64,000 bases of DNA from Gentiana macrophylla (GCA_026214975.1 CM047807.1:63281824-63345823); one strand, 5' to 3'; shown: positions 9,739-22,446, counted from the first letter of the stretch. The notes: a model not told the origin generated them from the letters alone. Numbers and translations: made by a program.

Positions 9739-12239
9739 TTACCGTATTTACTTACTTAATAATAACTCTTTTGTCAATTTGAAGGCTGTTTTTGAGAGTT
9801 TAAAAGCCTTTTTGACGATTTGATAGCAGTTTTTGACAATATGCGTCCAAAGAAACCAAACTCTTGTGTGCTAACTTCAACAGCTTATTATTGGCCATCT
9901 GGGGTGGGGTTGTAATGAGATCCTGAATAATAAGAACAATGAATATAATTTAATGAGAAGCTGCATAAACTTTTATTAGAAAAAAATACCACTATTAACA
10001 ATAACTTCCTTAATTAAAATTGCTTTTGTCCATATTTCAAAAATCCTCCAAAATATATTTTGGTATAATAAAATTACGACGAGTCTCATAATAACGGCCC
10101 TGGAACTGATTCAATCATAATAAAATTTGTTTGCGAGATTGATGGTTTTAGTGTTTAAAGGCTTTAATTGTAAAAGTTTTATGCTTACATATAATTTTGG
10201 GAAACTCAAAAATACCAAAATATAATTTTTTTACACTCTTTTTTCAAAATTTTATTCCTACCTTCCGCCGCATAGCATCTTGACCGCTTTCATCTTGAAT
10301 GATCTGGCTGAAAAGATTGGCATCGCTTTCATCTTGAAAAATGAAAAATATCACATGTTGGCGGAATCTTCCATTGATCGTTAGTAAGGAAGGCGGCATG
10401 GTCGAAAATTAAGAAATGCATCATCGATGATTTCAAATGTAAGGAAGGCGGATAGAGCGGCACTGGCCGAATTCTTGGGCGATGGGTGATGAAAAAGTTT
10501 GAAAAACAGTAGATGTATAGGAAAAAATGTTTTATCTGCAATATGTGATTTTTGAGTTCTGCAGTTTTTAACTTTAACTAAGCAGAGAAAACATATAAAC
10601 CAATCTTGTGAAACTAACAGCCGGAAATTAACCAGAGAAACACTTATGATTATAAAAATTCAAAATCGATTAAAATCAAAGACACGTAATAATTTTAAAT
10701 AGTGGATCCTAAACACAGCAATCATTTAAATCAAACCCCAATTAAAATTCTGGTATATGAAAAATCAAGATTTTAGCTATTTATTGACTGAAAAATATAA
10801 AATAATACTAATCAATAAAAATTGAAATACTTACAAAGCAACTATATAGAACTAGATCGCTGTAGAAGAAGAGAAGAGAAAGCTTCAGAAATCTCCAAAC
10901 GTGAATGCGGCTCTTCTCAATACCATTAAAATAAAATATTCTCGTACACTCCCTCTCAATGTGTATGATAAAAAATAAATGGTTTCAGAAATTCCTATCT
11001 CCTTAAATAAAGATAAGTAGCCATATTTTTAAATTAAAATTATAGTCTTAAATAATTTTTAATTGTTTAGTACACTTTTCCTAATGATGATGAAATGAAA
11101 ATACGGAGAAGTCAACGTGGCATGATAAAACACAATTAAATACAATCTCTAAATTAAGGTATGAAAAATCTTTGGCATTTATTATCATACAAAATATCCA
11201 CAGTTTTTTCCTATGACTTGAATAACAAGAAATAATACTCCGTAATACAAATTGCAACATTGACAAATTTAAATTCAAAAAGGCTCGTTCACTCGAAAAA
11301 AATAAAATAAGAAGAACAACCGGGTGAAAAAAAAAAAAAAAAAATCATTCATGCCTATGGATTCTTCTAAATTTCATTCAAAAATAACCTTTTGAGGTTG
11401 AGTTGTTGTAATATTTCAATTTTCGAAAAATAACACACATGCCATTTTGCGAAAACGAAATATTATATTTGTTTTATATATGGATTTAAGGTTTAAAAGA
11501 AAATAAAAGAAAAAGGGGTTAATGGAATTAATGGAGAATTAATGGATTTAAAAGGCAATAACTCCTTTGGAGTTATTTTTCCACAAAATAATCCTCCCAT
11601 TAAGGAAGGGAGTTGTCAGAAAGGTTTCAGAAGTTCAATGTTCGTCTCTCTTAAACCAGAAAAGTGCGAATGAGAATTCTTATTGCATTCTTGATCAATT
11701 TTAGATTCAAATAGAGCACTGGAATCGTGAGAGGACATGCATCGTTTTTACATCAGAAGTTGCAAGTTTTGAGAAGGTAAAGTTTTACCCTAGTTCTTGG
11801 AATCGTCTAGGTTTGAGTGTGTTTGGTTGAATAAGTTGATCAATTCATAGTTGCAATCGCTTAGAAACGTGGATCATAATTTGTTTGAATACATTGTTGT
11901 CAAATAGGTTTTTCTTGAGAAGTTCGAAGTGCCGCAGATTTCTTGGAGTTTTGGCTATAAAAGTTGCTTTGAACAAGTAAGAGAGTTTTCATGTTGAACG
12001 GTTTGAGTTTTATAATGACTAGGTTGAGTTTTTGGTTTGCTTTTGATGCTAGAATCCATGTTACAAGTTGTTTTGATGTTTGATATGATATGGTATGTTG
12101 AAGGTATGTTTGGTTTATTTTGGATGATATTTTGTTAGAAACATTTTAGTTAGTTTTAATGATAGTCATACTAGCCGTTATAGTAAGCCTCATATAAGTT
12201 AAAATGAATTGTATAAGTTTTATTTAGAAGTCTGACAGT
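9739..12239. other. AT-rich spacer, no gene seen
   Basis: There is no open frame with recognisable protein similarity on either strand. Poly-A occurs at about 11327-11345. The stretch 11580-11990 has a less AT-rich, leader-like look with a GAAGGTAAAG donor-like site near 11775, but I cannot tie it to a gene. Confidence 0.5.
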
Positions 12240-12990
12240 TGTATAAGTTCAGTCGGACAACCACTTTAATAGTCCAATAAGCGGCTCAGTTAAGTAAAGA
12301 ACATAAGACCAAATTGAGTAAGAAGGCGAGGATCCAGATCTGAAAGTGAAGATTTATGGTGATTTACCACCAAAAAGTATGTGATGACCTTGTGTAAATC
12401 TAAGATAATAGTGAAGTACTAAAAGTTAATTTCTTAAATATGATGTACACTGACCTCAACCAAAATAAGGTCCAGTGAAGTAAATTTATATTGGCTGAAG
12501 AATGCCAGCAGAGATGCAATAGTGGAGAACATCTAAGTGATCAAGAATGTGCTTACTGAGAAAATAGTTACATAACAGCCAAGTAAAGTGCTAACAGCAC
12601 AATGAAGGCAGCATAGTAAAAGATAAGTGAATCCAGAAATAGCAAAGTAAAGATTAGTTAATTGAGTCACTATGTTGACAAATGGCAATTCAAAAACTTG
12701 AAAAATATGGAAGGCAAAGCATTTAATGCATAATCAATCGAGAACGATTTATGATAAACGTTGGAATAAAACTGGATCACATAAATCAAAGAGAATTGAA
12801 TCAAGATAGAATCAAGGATTATTCTCCACATTAATTAGCCAACGAGCAAAAATTCAAATTCAAGGGAATTTGGCTATAAATAGAAGGCATTGATGGATGG
12901 GCAAATACAATGATTATTCTTGAGAAATCACAAAGTGCCCAAACTCTAAAAAAATTTACAACCTCTCGTGACGACTCTATATATTTCACA
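12240..12990 (+). repeat. Probable 5' LTR/leader of Sirevirus-like copy 1
   Basis: This lies upstream of a gag start at 12991, with a TATAAATA box at 12875-12882. The style of sequence (AGTCAGTCGGACAACC-like words, many CAGCTAAGT-like words) resembles the 17760-18060 region downstream of pol. I could not set LTR ends, find a TG..CA pair, or see a TGGTATCAGAGC-type primer site between the TATA box and gag. Confidence 0.4.
12875..12882 (+). promoter_or_regulatory. TATA box before Sirevirus-like gag
   Basis: TATAAATA lies 109 bp upstream of the ATG at 12991, a plausible retrotransposon promoter position. Confidence 0.45.
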
Positions 12991-13720
12991 ATGGAGTCAC
13001 AAGGATGTATGTCTAAAATTCATTTTTTTAATGTCAATAATTTTGAAGAGTATAAAATAAGTATGATGTCTCATCTTGCAGTAACTCATTAGGAGATGCT
13101 GGATGTAATCAATGATGGACCAATCAAGATCTTAATTGTAGCTACAACAGGTCCGAATCAAGGGAGTTCAATAGAGAAACAAAAATGAGAATGGACAAAA
13201 GATGACAGTAAGAGAGTCAATCTAGATTATGTGGCCAAAGACATGATTATGAAGACTTTGGACAGTGACATGTTCATGAGGATCAAGGACAGCAAAACTG
13301 CAAAGGAGATGTGGGACAAACTTGCCCTCATCAATGAAGGCTTAGAGGCAATCAAGGAGAACAAACTATCTGTTGCAAAAAAGAACTTTGAGAATTTAAA
13401 AATCGAGAATGGAGAAACCATAGATCAAATGGACATCAGATTGTCAAGTATTATCAGAACTGCAACAACTTGGACACTCATAACCATAAAAAGAAGTTTG
13501 CCTAAAGATTTTAATAAGTCTACATGATAGATGGAAGATTGCCACTTCAGTATTAAAGGGCACTTTTGACCTTAGAAAGACTAAAACACTGACATTGATG
13601 TCAGAATTGAAGGCTCAATAATTTGAATTAAACAATGAAGATGGTGGACCAACATAAGCACACAAGACCAGTGATAGTCACTTAGCTGGTAGTGGAAACT
13701 CCTCTAGCTCATAGGATGAA
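12991..13720 (+). pseudogene. Sirevirus-like copy 1 gag
   Basis: From the ATG at 12991 the frame reads MESQGCMSKIHFFNV and is closed by a stop at 13090. Similarity continues in the frame that is open at 13231-13527 (MFMRIKDSKTAKEMWDK, then AIKENKLSVAKKNFENLK). It aligns closely with the longer gag on the minus strand at 53481-52492 (MYLKVKDFTTAKEMWEN, SIKENKISVAKQKFENFK). Gag is the structural protein that packages element RNA. Several stops and frameshifts make this copy non-functional. No CCHC zinc knuckle is visible in it. Confidence 0.82.
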
Positions 13721-14735
13721 AAGGCCTGCCTATGTCTAATGGCTAAAGAAGTATATGAAACATAAGTAATATCATGTGGATCATCATCTAGTGCATCTAT
13801 TTCTGTTATTTCACAATCTTCTATTTTCCCACTTGAATTTGCCAATCTCATTCAAAATCGTATGAGAAAATTTCAAGAAATTCAAATAAATCTTGAGGTA
13901 CTTGAAAAAGAATGTGAAGATTTAATGAGGAAAAATAAAAGATTAAAAAGAGAACTGGATAAGCTAAAGTTTAACGATCAGCTGACAAGGAAGTTCACTC
14001 AGATGATCAACAAAGATTAGATGATAAGCCATCTGATGTTGATAGACCAGCTGAAGAAACATCCATACCAGCAAAGAAGACTCCAGCTGAGACTTTACAT
14101 CCACCAACTTACAAACCTCCAAAAAGGTTCGGTTCCAGATCTGGTCTTGGCTTTGACAATCAAGATGAAAGAAGACATAATGGACAAAAAGATACCAAAA
14201 CTGGTCCTAAATTCAAAAATGGACAGACCATTAAGTCAGCTACTCATCTTGCACCATTTAAGCCATTGACCACTGTAGTAAATCAGAAATCCAAATCATC
14301 TTATGCTCAGTCTACTAAAAGTAAGGCAATACTGAAAGGTAAGGGAATACATACCCATCAGAAGATGATTGGAATGTTCCACCCCTGTCTACAAGAGGAG
14401 ACCAGCTCACAGGCAATCAACTGCATTCATGAAGATTCAACAAAGGCCTGGTCCTAGATACAGAAGACAATATGAGAATAGGCCACCTCCTGTCTACTGT
14501 AGAGTGAAACAAGATGCCAGAATACCAAAAAAGAAAGAAAGTGTATCAGAATACTTTTAATAAAACTGTTACAAAATATTCTGACATGCCTTATAAATAT
14601 GAGGTTGATGATTTCAATCCTCCAAGAAGGAGATCCTTTGGATTTACACTTGGTGTAAAAGGCACAAGCGCATATCAGACACGGACCCAAACAAAGTGTT
14701 GGGTACCTAAATTTGCTTAATCTATTTTGTAGGAT
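13721..14735 (+). pseudogene. Sirevirus-like copy 1 gag-pol linker
   Basis: This is a decayed low-complexity region rich in Lys, Gln, Ser and Thr between gag and protease, in three alternating frames. It corresponds to the linker at 52440-51500 of the minus-strand copy. Short open pieces occur at 14021-14269, 14266-14457 and 14514-14720. A coiled-coil-like segment is encoded near 13850-13960 (LEKECEDLMRKNKRLKRELD). Confidence 0.65.
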
Positions 14736-16140
14736 GTCTGGTACATAGATAGTGGATGTTCCATATACATGACTGGAAGCAAGAAATGGTTGACTTATTT
14801 CAAGGCTTTTGATGGACCCAAAGTCACTTTTGGAGGAAAAGAGAATCTTGGCAAGACTAAGGGGAAGGCACAATTTTAAAGAAAAGCGGAAGATTCGAGA
14901 ATGAAGCATATGTCAATGGACTGAATTTCAATCTTTTGAGAATCATCCAGTGCTGTGACAAAGGTTACAATGTGCACTTCAAAGAAAAGAGGATGCAAGG
15001 TTATCCACAAAGCAGGACCAACACAGTTGTACTTGCAAGAAAGAGAGAGGACAACATGTATGTTGTAGATTCGAACACAACAAAGGCAGGATCATATCTG
15101 CTGGTGAAACACAAGCAGCCACCTAGCTAGATTTGGCACAGAAGACTCAATCATCTAAACTTCAAGTCACTCAACAAGCTAGCAAATAACAAATTAGTTA
15201 AAGGACTACCAGAAATGACACCCAAGAAAGAAAGCTAGTGTGATGCATGCCAGAAAGGAAAGCAAGTCAAAGTTTCTTTAAGTCAAAGCCACACCACCAA
15301 CAACCGACTGCGAGTAGCTATTACACATGGATCTATTTGGACCTGATTACACCGATTAGTGTGAGTGGAAAGAAAGAACACCTAGTGGTGGTTGATGACT
15401 TCTCCAAATACATCCTGGATGTGTTTATGAACAAGAAAAGAGAAACACTTTAGAAGCTTCCAGATCTACTAAGAAGACTACAAAATGAGAAAGAACTGAA
15501 GATTGTCAAAATCAGATGAGATATATGAACTGAATTCCTAAATAAAGTAATCAGAAGTTATTGTGAAGAAAATAGAATGATGCATCAGCTATCTCCAGCA
15601 GGGACTCCACAGTATAATAGAGTAGCAGAGAGAAGAAACAGAACACTAAAGAAAGCTATTAGATCAATGATTGCTGAAGCAAGTCTACCAAAAAGGTTCT
15701 GGGCTGAAGCAGCTAACACAACATGTTACTCTCAAAATAGATCAATCATCAACAAATATCATAGCAAAACACCATATGAAGTATGGAATGGAAGAAGACC
15801 AAATATATCACACTTACATATGTTTGGAGCCAAATGCGTTGTTCTAAACATAAACCAGCTAAGTACTTTTGATGAAAAAGCTGATGAAGCAATATACATG
15901 GGATATTCAGTCACTAGCAAATCATCTAGAGTACTAAATAGAAGAACATTGGTGATTGAAAAATCCATTCATGTTGTGTTTGATGAACCAAACACCAGTT
16001 GTGAAGATTTACTCACTCCAGAAGATATAGAGACAAGAAAACAAGAGTCTAGACCAGCTTATATAGAAGTAGAGACACCAACTACACTACTGGATGACTC
16101 AGTTGATACAACAATGAGAGGCACCAAAGACTGGTCATAA
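14736..16140 (+). pseudogene. Sirevirus-like copy 1 protease and integrase
   Basis: Protease is recognised by VWYIDSGCS near 14740, the Sirevirus form of the D-S/T-G active site. GAG-pre-integrase follows in broken frames, with the CDACQKGKQ equivalent near 15240. The integrase core is at about 15320-15700 (VVVDDFSKYILDVF in place of the usual WV.F). The best open piece, 15577-16140, starts MMHQLSPAGTPQYNRVAERR, which includes the Glu of the D-D-E triad, and continues with FWAEAANTTCYSQNRSIINK and SIHVVFDEPN. Integrase joins the element DNA to the chromosome. Numerous stops upstream exclude function. Confidence 0.85.
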
Positions 16141-16229
16141 CTCCAAGTTGACATCAAGCGGCTCGAGAGACCATCTCTGTTTGAGCAAGTCATTAGAGAT
16201 GTGAATACAAGTGTAAGAACTAGATTACA

Positions 16230-17160
16230 ATTATAGAGAATGTTAACTTGTTTTCTGTCACAGGTTGAACCCAAAACCATTGATGATGCAATCCAAGATG
16301 AAGATTGGATAAAAGAAATACAAGAAGAACTCAATGAATTTGAAAGAAATGGAGTCTAAGAATTAGTAGATAGACAAGACTTGGCAAATATCATGGGAGA
16401 AAATAGGTATTCAGAAACAAGATGGATGAACTAGGAGCAATTGTCAGAAATAGAAGGCATAGATTTGGATGAAACATAAAGGTTACTCACAAGTAGAAGG
16501 AATAGATTATGATGGGACATTTGCACCAGTAGCGGATTGAGGGCAATCAGACTGTTCCTAGGTTTTACAGTTCACAAAGACTTCAAAGTTGATCAAATGG
16601 ATGTGAAAAGGGCATTCCTGAATGGACTACTTGAGGAAGAAGTATATGTGGAGCAACCCCCTGGATTCTAGATCAAAGAAAAAGAAGATGAAGTGTACAA
16701 ACACAAGAAATCACTATATAGACTCAAACAAGCACCTCCAGCCTGGTATGAGACTCTGTCACAATTCTTGGTCAATAATGAATTCAGCAAAGGAACCATT
16801 GATAAGACACTTTCCAAGTTAGAAGATGGATCAAGCACATTACTTGTCCAGATATATGTAGATGACATCGAATTTGGATCTGAAGATGAGAAGCTATGTG
16901 ACAAGTTTGCAATTTAATGAAGACTAAATTCCAAATAAGTATGATAGGAGAACTCAACTAATTTCTAGGACTACAAGTGAAGCAGTTGAAAGATGGAATA
17001 TTTATTAATCAAGCCAAATACACCAATGACTTGATAATTAAATATGGTATGGACACCAGTGGAGTATCAATCAATGTGTGCAAGGGTGATTCTTTGCAAA
17101 GATGAACTGGGAAAGCATGTTGATTAGAAGCCTTACACATGGATAATTGGTTCACTACTC
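16230..17160 (+). pseudogene. Sirevirus-like copy 1 reverse transcriptase
   Basis: RT motifs appear in several frames: FKVDQMDVKRAFLNGLLEEE near 16590, then HKKSLYRLKQAPPAWYETLS at 16700-16765, and YVDDIEFGSEDEKLC at 16850-16895. The catalytic YVDD is kept, but the usual Sirevirus word DDIIFGS has changed to DDIEFGS. The frame is closed right after (stop at 16915-16917). Downstream MSMMGELNFFLGLQ-type words are shifted and mutated near 16930-16980. Lineage assignment to Sireviruses rests on the DDIIFGS and MSMMGEL words, which the other copy at 49670-48930 keeps intact. Confidence 0.85.
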
Positions 17161-17745
17161 TACTTGACTGCTAGCAGACCAGATATTACATTTGTAGTGG
17201 GAGTACGTTCCAGATTCCAATCACAGCCAAAGGAATCACACTTACTGGCAGCTAAAAGGATTATCAAATACCTGAAACATACAATAAATATAGGGATTTG
17301 GTATCCAAGAGATGGTGGATTCAAGTTAATATCTTACTCTGATTCGGATTATGTTGGTTGCAAAGTGGATAGAAAAAGCACTTCTGGAACTTATCAGATG
17401 CTAGGCAGCAAACTAGTATCATGGTTCAGTAGAAAACAAAACTCCATATACACTTCAACACCTGAACCAGAATATATAGCAGTAAGAAGTTTTGTGCACA
17501 AGCACTATGGGTAAGACACCAGCTAAGAGACTATGGAGTAGAGGAGAAGACAATCCAATCATGTGTGATAACACAAGTGACATATCAATCACAAAAAATC
17601 CAGCACTTCATTCAAGAACCAAACACATAGATGTGAGACATCACTTCATCAGAGATCATGTGGAAAAAGAAGATGTGATTTTGGAATACATATCTACTGA
17701 AAATCAACTAGAAGATATATTCACTAAACCACTGATCGAGTCATG
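17161..17745 (+). pseudogene. Sirevirus-like copy 1 RNase H
   Basis: The segment 17164-17514 reads [20 protein letters not shown] (with preceding Leu), then [20 protein letters not shown] and [21 protein letters not shown] one-step frame change at about 17500 leads to 17492-17746, with MCDNTSDISITKNPALHSRT, KHIDVRHHFIRDHVEKED and the terminal LEDIFTKPL. The normal TAEAEY is TPEPEY here. Only about one frameshift separates the two long pieces, so this is the best-preserved part of the copy. Confidence 0.88.
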
Positions 17746-18360
17746 AAAGATTTTTCAAGTTAAGGACTGAGTTGGGGATTATAGAACTGGACTAAGCTAC
17801 ATCAACTTGGAACAGCTAACTGGACTAACCAGTTGAGTGACTTCACCAGTGGGGTTGACCTTTGCCATTTTTGGTGAGTTCACTTGGCATACCAACCAAT
17901 GGATCAGCGAAGTTCACTCAACAGATTGTGAGGAACAATAGTTTTGATGAATCAGCTCAGTGAAAAGAGTCCAGCTAAGTGAAAGTTGATTAGCTGACCG
18001 ACAGTAAAAGTATCACTGAACAGACCAGCTTACAAGCAGTTAAGGAAGTGCCAATCGGATAAATGATTTATACATATGGAAAATTAGAGATATAATAGAG
18101 CATTTATTAGTGGTGATTACACACGTGGATAGTATTTTAATCGGACATGAGGATTAAAACATGGAGGTTAATGTCATAAAATTATGGAAGAGACGGCAAT
18201 ACCTCGTTTTATAGGAATCATTATTACTCTCTTGATCCACTCCCCCACTAACCTCAATTACCGTGATTTATATACGAAGAATCACGCCATTAACGCTTAG
18301 ATTTGCTAAGAGATATGGACAAAAATCACTCATATGCATTGTGTTCTTGACTTCAGAAAT
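17746..18360 (+). repeat. 3' non-coding part of Sirevirus-like copy 1
   Basis: Non-coding sequence after pol contains a purine-rich GAGTTGGGGATTATAG tract at about 17770, a possible polypurine tract, followed by AACTGGACTAAGC-like LTR sequence rich in CAGCTGA and CCAGTT words. No extra 3' ORF like that of the minus-strand copy is seen. The right end is not defined; LINE sequence begins at about 18361. Confidence 0.4.
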
Positions 18361-19680
18361 TTAGACATTAAAAGTTCTATTTAGAGTGCGAAAGTCTTTC
18401 TTATTATTGAGGCAATCAAGAATAAAATCACTTATCTGTGCTCTGATTTGCTTCCACATTATCTGAATAAAAATCATATGAATGCCATCCGGACCGGGGG
18501 GGACTGTTTTCCCGGCATTAGACCCAGAGCTGTTTGGATTTCTTCTTGAGTGAATGGCTAAGACAACTTTGAGACTTCCTCTACCGTTAATTGAATGAAC
18601 TCCCACTCTTCCGGAAAATTTCTTCACTTCCATTTGAGTCGTAAATATTTCTGAAATATTAAGCTGTCTCTTTTTTCAAATCTTTAAGGTCATTAAGAAT
18701 ATTACCCCCCTCATCAACAAGTTCACTAATCGTATTTCGCTTCCTTCTCGTATTGGCATTATAGTGGAAAAACATTGTATTCCGGTCCATGGAGGTGAGC
18801 CTTCCCCTAATCCTTCAGTACTCTTCGTCAAGGATAAGAGTTTTTTCAATCTCCTGCTGGATTAATTTTCCTTCGGTTGGGTCAATATTTTCGCTAGTGA
18901 GAACCCTCTCCAATTCTTCATTTAGGTCCTTCAGTATCTTGGAAAATTACAAAATTTATCTTTTGACCAACACCTTAGATTCTCCCTTAGCCTTAACACT
19001 TCATTATTTAATCCTTTTGTATTAAAGGATGTACCATGATCCCATTGTGAAATGAAGATATTCTCAAATTCTTTGTCTTTTGTCTAGTAAGGATCATACT
19101 ATGAAGGTTTCTCCATTTGATATGATTATTTGATAACCTTTCATCAAAAATTATAATAGGACAGTGGTCTGAATGATATGATGAAGGTGTAACACTTGTG
19201 CCTCCGGAAAGATATGCTTCCACTCAATATTAGCCACAACCCGGTCCAATCTCTTCCTGATTGCATCGTCTCCGTGCCTCAATCCCCAAGTAAATGGATA
19301 TCCCTTAAAGCCTAGATCAAAAAGCTCGCATTCTTGGAAAACAGATCGGAACCTTTGCATGGCAACATGTGATCTATCATTTCCTCCCTCCTTATCGTGA
19401 GTAGATAATTTCATTAAAATCTCCGACAACTAACCATGTCAATTGCCTTATCGTAGAAAGTCTCCTTAGAAGGTCCCATGAATGCCCACGTTGAGAGGTT
19501 TCCAGATTTCCACAGAAGCCCGTAAAACGCCAATGTTGTTTTCCTATCCATATCACTTCAACATCTATATACCCTGTGAACATTTTATAAGATTGATAGT
19601 AACATCATCATTGCATAGGATTGCTAGTCCCCCACTTTTCCAATTTGCTTCTTGAACAATTCAAGAGGAGTAATTCAACA
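18361..19680 (-). pseudogene. L1-type LINE ORF2 fragment (endonuclease to RT start)
   Basis: This is a minus-strand non-LTR retrotransposon. From right to left: apurinic endonuclease domain at about 19660-19150 (SGGLAILCNDDVTI, HWRFTGFCGN, WLVVGDFNEI, then FDLGFKGYPFTWG and IRKRLDRVVAN); linker at about 19060-18650 (LDEEYWRIRGR and RRKRNTISELVDEGGN); and the start of RT at 18633-18361 (PPGPDGIHMIFIQIMWKQI, DFILDCLNNKKD). Several frame breaks and a stop near 18630 interrupt it. The catalytic part of RT is missing, so the copy is truncated at both ends. A TRIM array begins at 19689, just beyond the 5' side. Confidence 0.9.
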
Positions 19681-19688
19681 ATACACAC

Positions 19689-20546
19689 TGATATCCCACA
19701 TTGGATGTGGGGGAAGCACATTATCACCATATAAGTATAAGAAATAAAGGTCTCGTCAACTTGGGTTATCCCTTTCAGACCAATCAAGGACGAAATCCTA
19801 ACAACTCTGGGTTTGGGTCTAAAAAGTTGACCGGATCATTTATGACTCATTTAACGATACCAGGCCCGGGATCTAGGTGCGTTACAAAATGGTTACAGAA
19901 TGATATTCAAAGCCGACTATCAGGCGGACCTAAGTGCCACACCGTGAGGGTGGGGGCCACCTGATTACTCCTTTGGTAAGGACTTAAAGCGAGGCAGTCT
20001 GGTCAAGTCCTGGCGAGGACGTAAGTCCATTATAAGGGAGAATGTGATATCCCACATTGGATGTGGGGAAGCGATTGCCACCATATAATTGTGAGCAGTA
20101 AAAGTCTTGTCAAATTGGGTTAGACATTTTAGAACAAGTGAGACGGCGGTCAAGCGATTGACCGTATCATTTATGACTTATTTACGCTACCAGCCCCAAG
20201 GTCCAGGGGCGTTACAAAATGGTACTCAAAGCCAACTACCAGACGGACGCCAGTGCCACACCGTGAAGGTGGGGGCCACATCTAGACTCTTATGGTAGGG
20301 ACAAAAATAGGACAAGTCCAGTGGGACAAGTCCTGGCGAGGACGTCGGTCCCTTATAAGGAGGGAAAATGTGATATCACACATTGGATGTAGGGGAAGCA
20401 CATTACCACCATAAAAGCGTGAGACATAAAGTTCATGTCAACTAGGTTTAGGCCTTTTAGATCAAGCGAGGACGGCGGTCTAAGCAGTTGATCATATCAT
20501 TTTTGACTCATTTAATGCTAGAAGGCCCGGGGTCTGGGGTGTTACA
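19689..20546 (+). mobile_element. Tandem TRIM: three LTRs, two internal segments
   Basis: A terminal-repeat retrotransposon in miniature. LTR copies are 19689-19886, 20045-20216 and 20371-20546, each starting TGATATCCCACATTGG (third copy TGATATCACACATTGG) and ending GTTACA. Each of the first two is followed by an AAATGGT primer-site-like start and an internal segment (19887-20044, 20217-20370) ending in a purine tract (AAGGGAGAATG or AGGGAAAATG) just before the next LTR. No coding capacity. Flanks are CACAC on the left and TACAC on the right, an imperfect 5-bp target duplication. Replication would depend on proteins from other elements. Confidence 0.85.
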
Positions 20547-22276
20547 TACACGTATTCGCTCCATCTTTTGTTTATTTGATTTTGCATCTGATAAAAAGAC
20601 CAAACCATGCATATGTTGTTTGATTAAATCTGTTAGAGCATGTTTTTGACTTATACAACCCTAACCCTCTGCAGTTTCATAGAAGTACTTTCTAGATAAA
20701 CAAAAGAAGATCAAAAGCACAAAAAACTAAACCTTGACTGTTGGCCCTTCTCCAATAATGGGAAGGAGATTAGATGAGTGCCGAAACGCCTCAGAGATTG
20801 TGCCCTCAAGGGGATAACTTGCCGAATTGATTGGAGACCCTTTAAGGAGAAAATCCTAAAAAGTGTCATGTAATCATCCCAAGAAAAGAAAAATCATGAC
20901 ACGAAGCTACTTTCACTCAATCGAGAACCACTATACCTTATTTATCATCATGCTCAGTAATCACAACCGTCAATTACTATCCACAATACAGCCCGATAAA
21001 AAGTATACAAATACTTTATGTCTATTTACATATCTTGACACTATATATATGTATGTCACAATTGTACAAGTAATCTACATAACAACAATAAAAGTAAATC
21101 ACTTTCTAAAAGTAAATGAAAAGATGAACTTGTCTTATATACGTTTGCCTCCTTTTCATGTTAAAGTGAGGACATGATTTTACTTTTTATGAATATATTG
21201 TTTAATTGTTACTTCTTGAATATACTTGTGCGACCCAGAAAACTGCGAACTTTATTCTGGTCCAATAACATGTATTAGTTTTCTTTCGTTGCAATTTTTC
21301 TTACCGAGTTTCATACCCCACTCCTTCTATTAACATTTAGCAAATGAGAAACTTCAAACCGAGATGTTCCCTGAGACTCCGTAAGAGAGCGCCCCAACTC
21401 CTCCGGTTACTGTGGCTGATCATGTCCAACCAATGTATGTAGAGGTTGCCCATGTTGTTCCGGGCAATGACACTATTTCCAAAGTATGTTGACTTCTCTT
21501 AATTGGTATCAAGGGTGTTTACGCCAACTTTGTGCCTTTTTCAGAGCTCATGGTGGTTGTTGTCATCCATCCTGACAAGGTGGTGGACATAGTGTAGTTG
21601 TAGATCGTGATGCTTGTCATGGCTAAAAACGGTACGTTCGATCCGAAATTACTCGAGTTTTGGGTCAGGTCGTTACATAATTACTATTTCGAACATTAAT
21701 TTCATATCATCCGATATCAAAATCAAGCAATTCCAGATCCAATCATTATCAACGTGATTTAAGAAATTTTAAGGATACCACAAGATCTTGATAATTCATA
21801 TCGAAATCTAACCCAAAAAAAAAACCCTACGAAGTGTGCTGTTTACCATTCTAGCTTGTTTTATTCTTTAGAATGGCCACTGTATCCGTCGCGATTGCGC
21901 GTTGTACGAGCACGTTTTTATTTGCTGTAGTTTTAATCTTGTCAAACATGTAAATTATTTTGCATTGAATTTAAAGAAAGACGGTTTGAATAAATAAGCA
22001 ATATATGTATAGCACAAGAAATAAGCCCTAAATTTTGGAATAAATCCAGACAAATCTGCAACTAGAATACTGCATTAAACAAACCAACAATGACGACAAA
22101 TCTGCAGCTAGAATACTGCATCAAACAAACCAACAAATCCAGACAATAGAATTGCACAATTTTATTCCTCTCAAAGACGACAAATACTAAACATAAATAT
22201 TTTTCTTCCCTTATTCAATCCAAGTTTATACGCAACCACAACATCCGCGGCGTCTAGGAATAGCCTGAATAATTAA
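20547..22276. other. Spacer; small direct duplication only
   Basis: No recognisable gene. The stretch at about 22047-22134 holds two copies of a roughly 39-bp word (GACAAATCTGCA, CTAGAATACTGCAT, AAACAAACCAACA). The open frame 20863-21177 (104 codons) has no recognisable domain and strongly AT-biased codons; I do not call it. Confidence 0.5.
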
Positions 22277-22441
22277 CACTCAGAGACCGGAAAGGTAATA
22301 TAGAATACCAAAAAACACCGCTATAACGAAAATCATGACGGGAAGAGTAGCCTCAAAAAGAGGTCCTATATCCATCACTACCCTCAAAAAAAACATAAAG
22401 AAAAATGATAGCCCTAATAATACAACCAATGCCTGATCCAT
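22277..22441 (-). CDS. Small two-helix membrane protein, 54 aa, unknown
   Basis: The minus-strand ATG at 22441 opens 54 codons to a TGA at 22277-22279. The protein has two hydrophobic segments: residues 4-22 (ALVVLLGLSFFFMFFLRVV) and about 34-50 (LPVMIFVIAVFFGILYY). A short polar turn between them includes MDIGPLFEAT. This predicts a hairpin membrane protein with both ends on the same side. A canonical acceptor (TCTGCAG at 22453-22447) lies 5 bp upstream of the ATG. A matching donor (CTTCAG|GTAATT) at 22841/22840 would give a 394-bp 5'-UTR intron, a common plant arrangement. I do not recognise the family. It lies in a stretch without identified transposon sequence. The alternative is a chance open frame in AT-rich DNA, but its coherent hydrophobic pattern and splice context argue for a real gene. 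Confidence 0.4.
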
Positions 22442-22446
22442 TTTAC

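Noticed and set aside
20863..21177. 104-codon plus-strand frame
   Set aside because: No domain, AT-driven composition and no splice or promoter context.
21340..21640. Less AT-rich stretch that might be a gag or gene fragment
   Set aside because: I could not align any frame with a known family.
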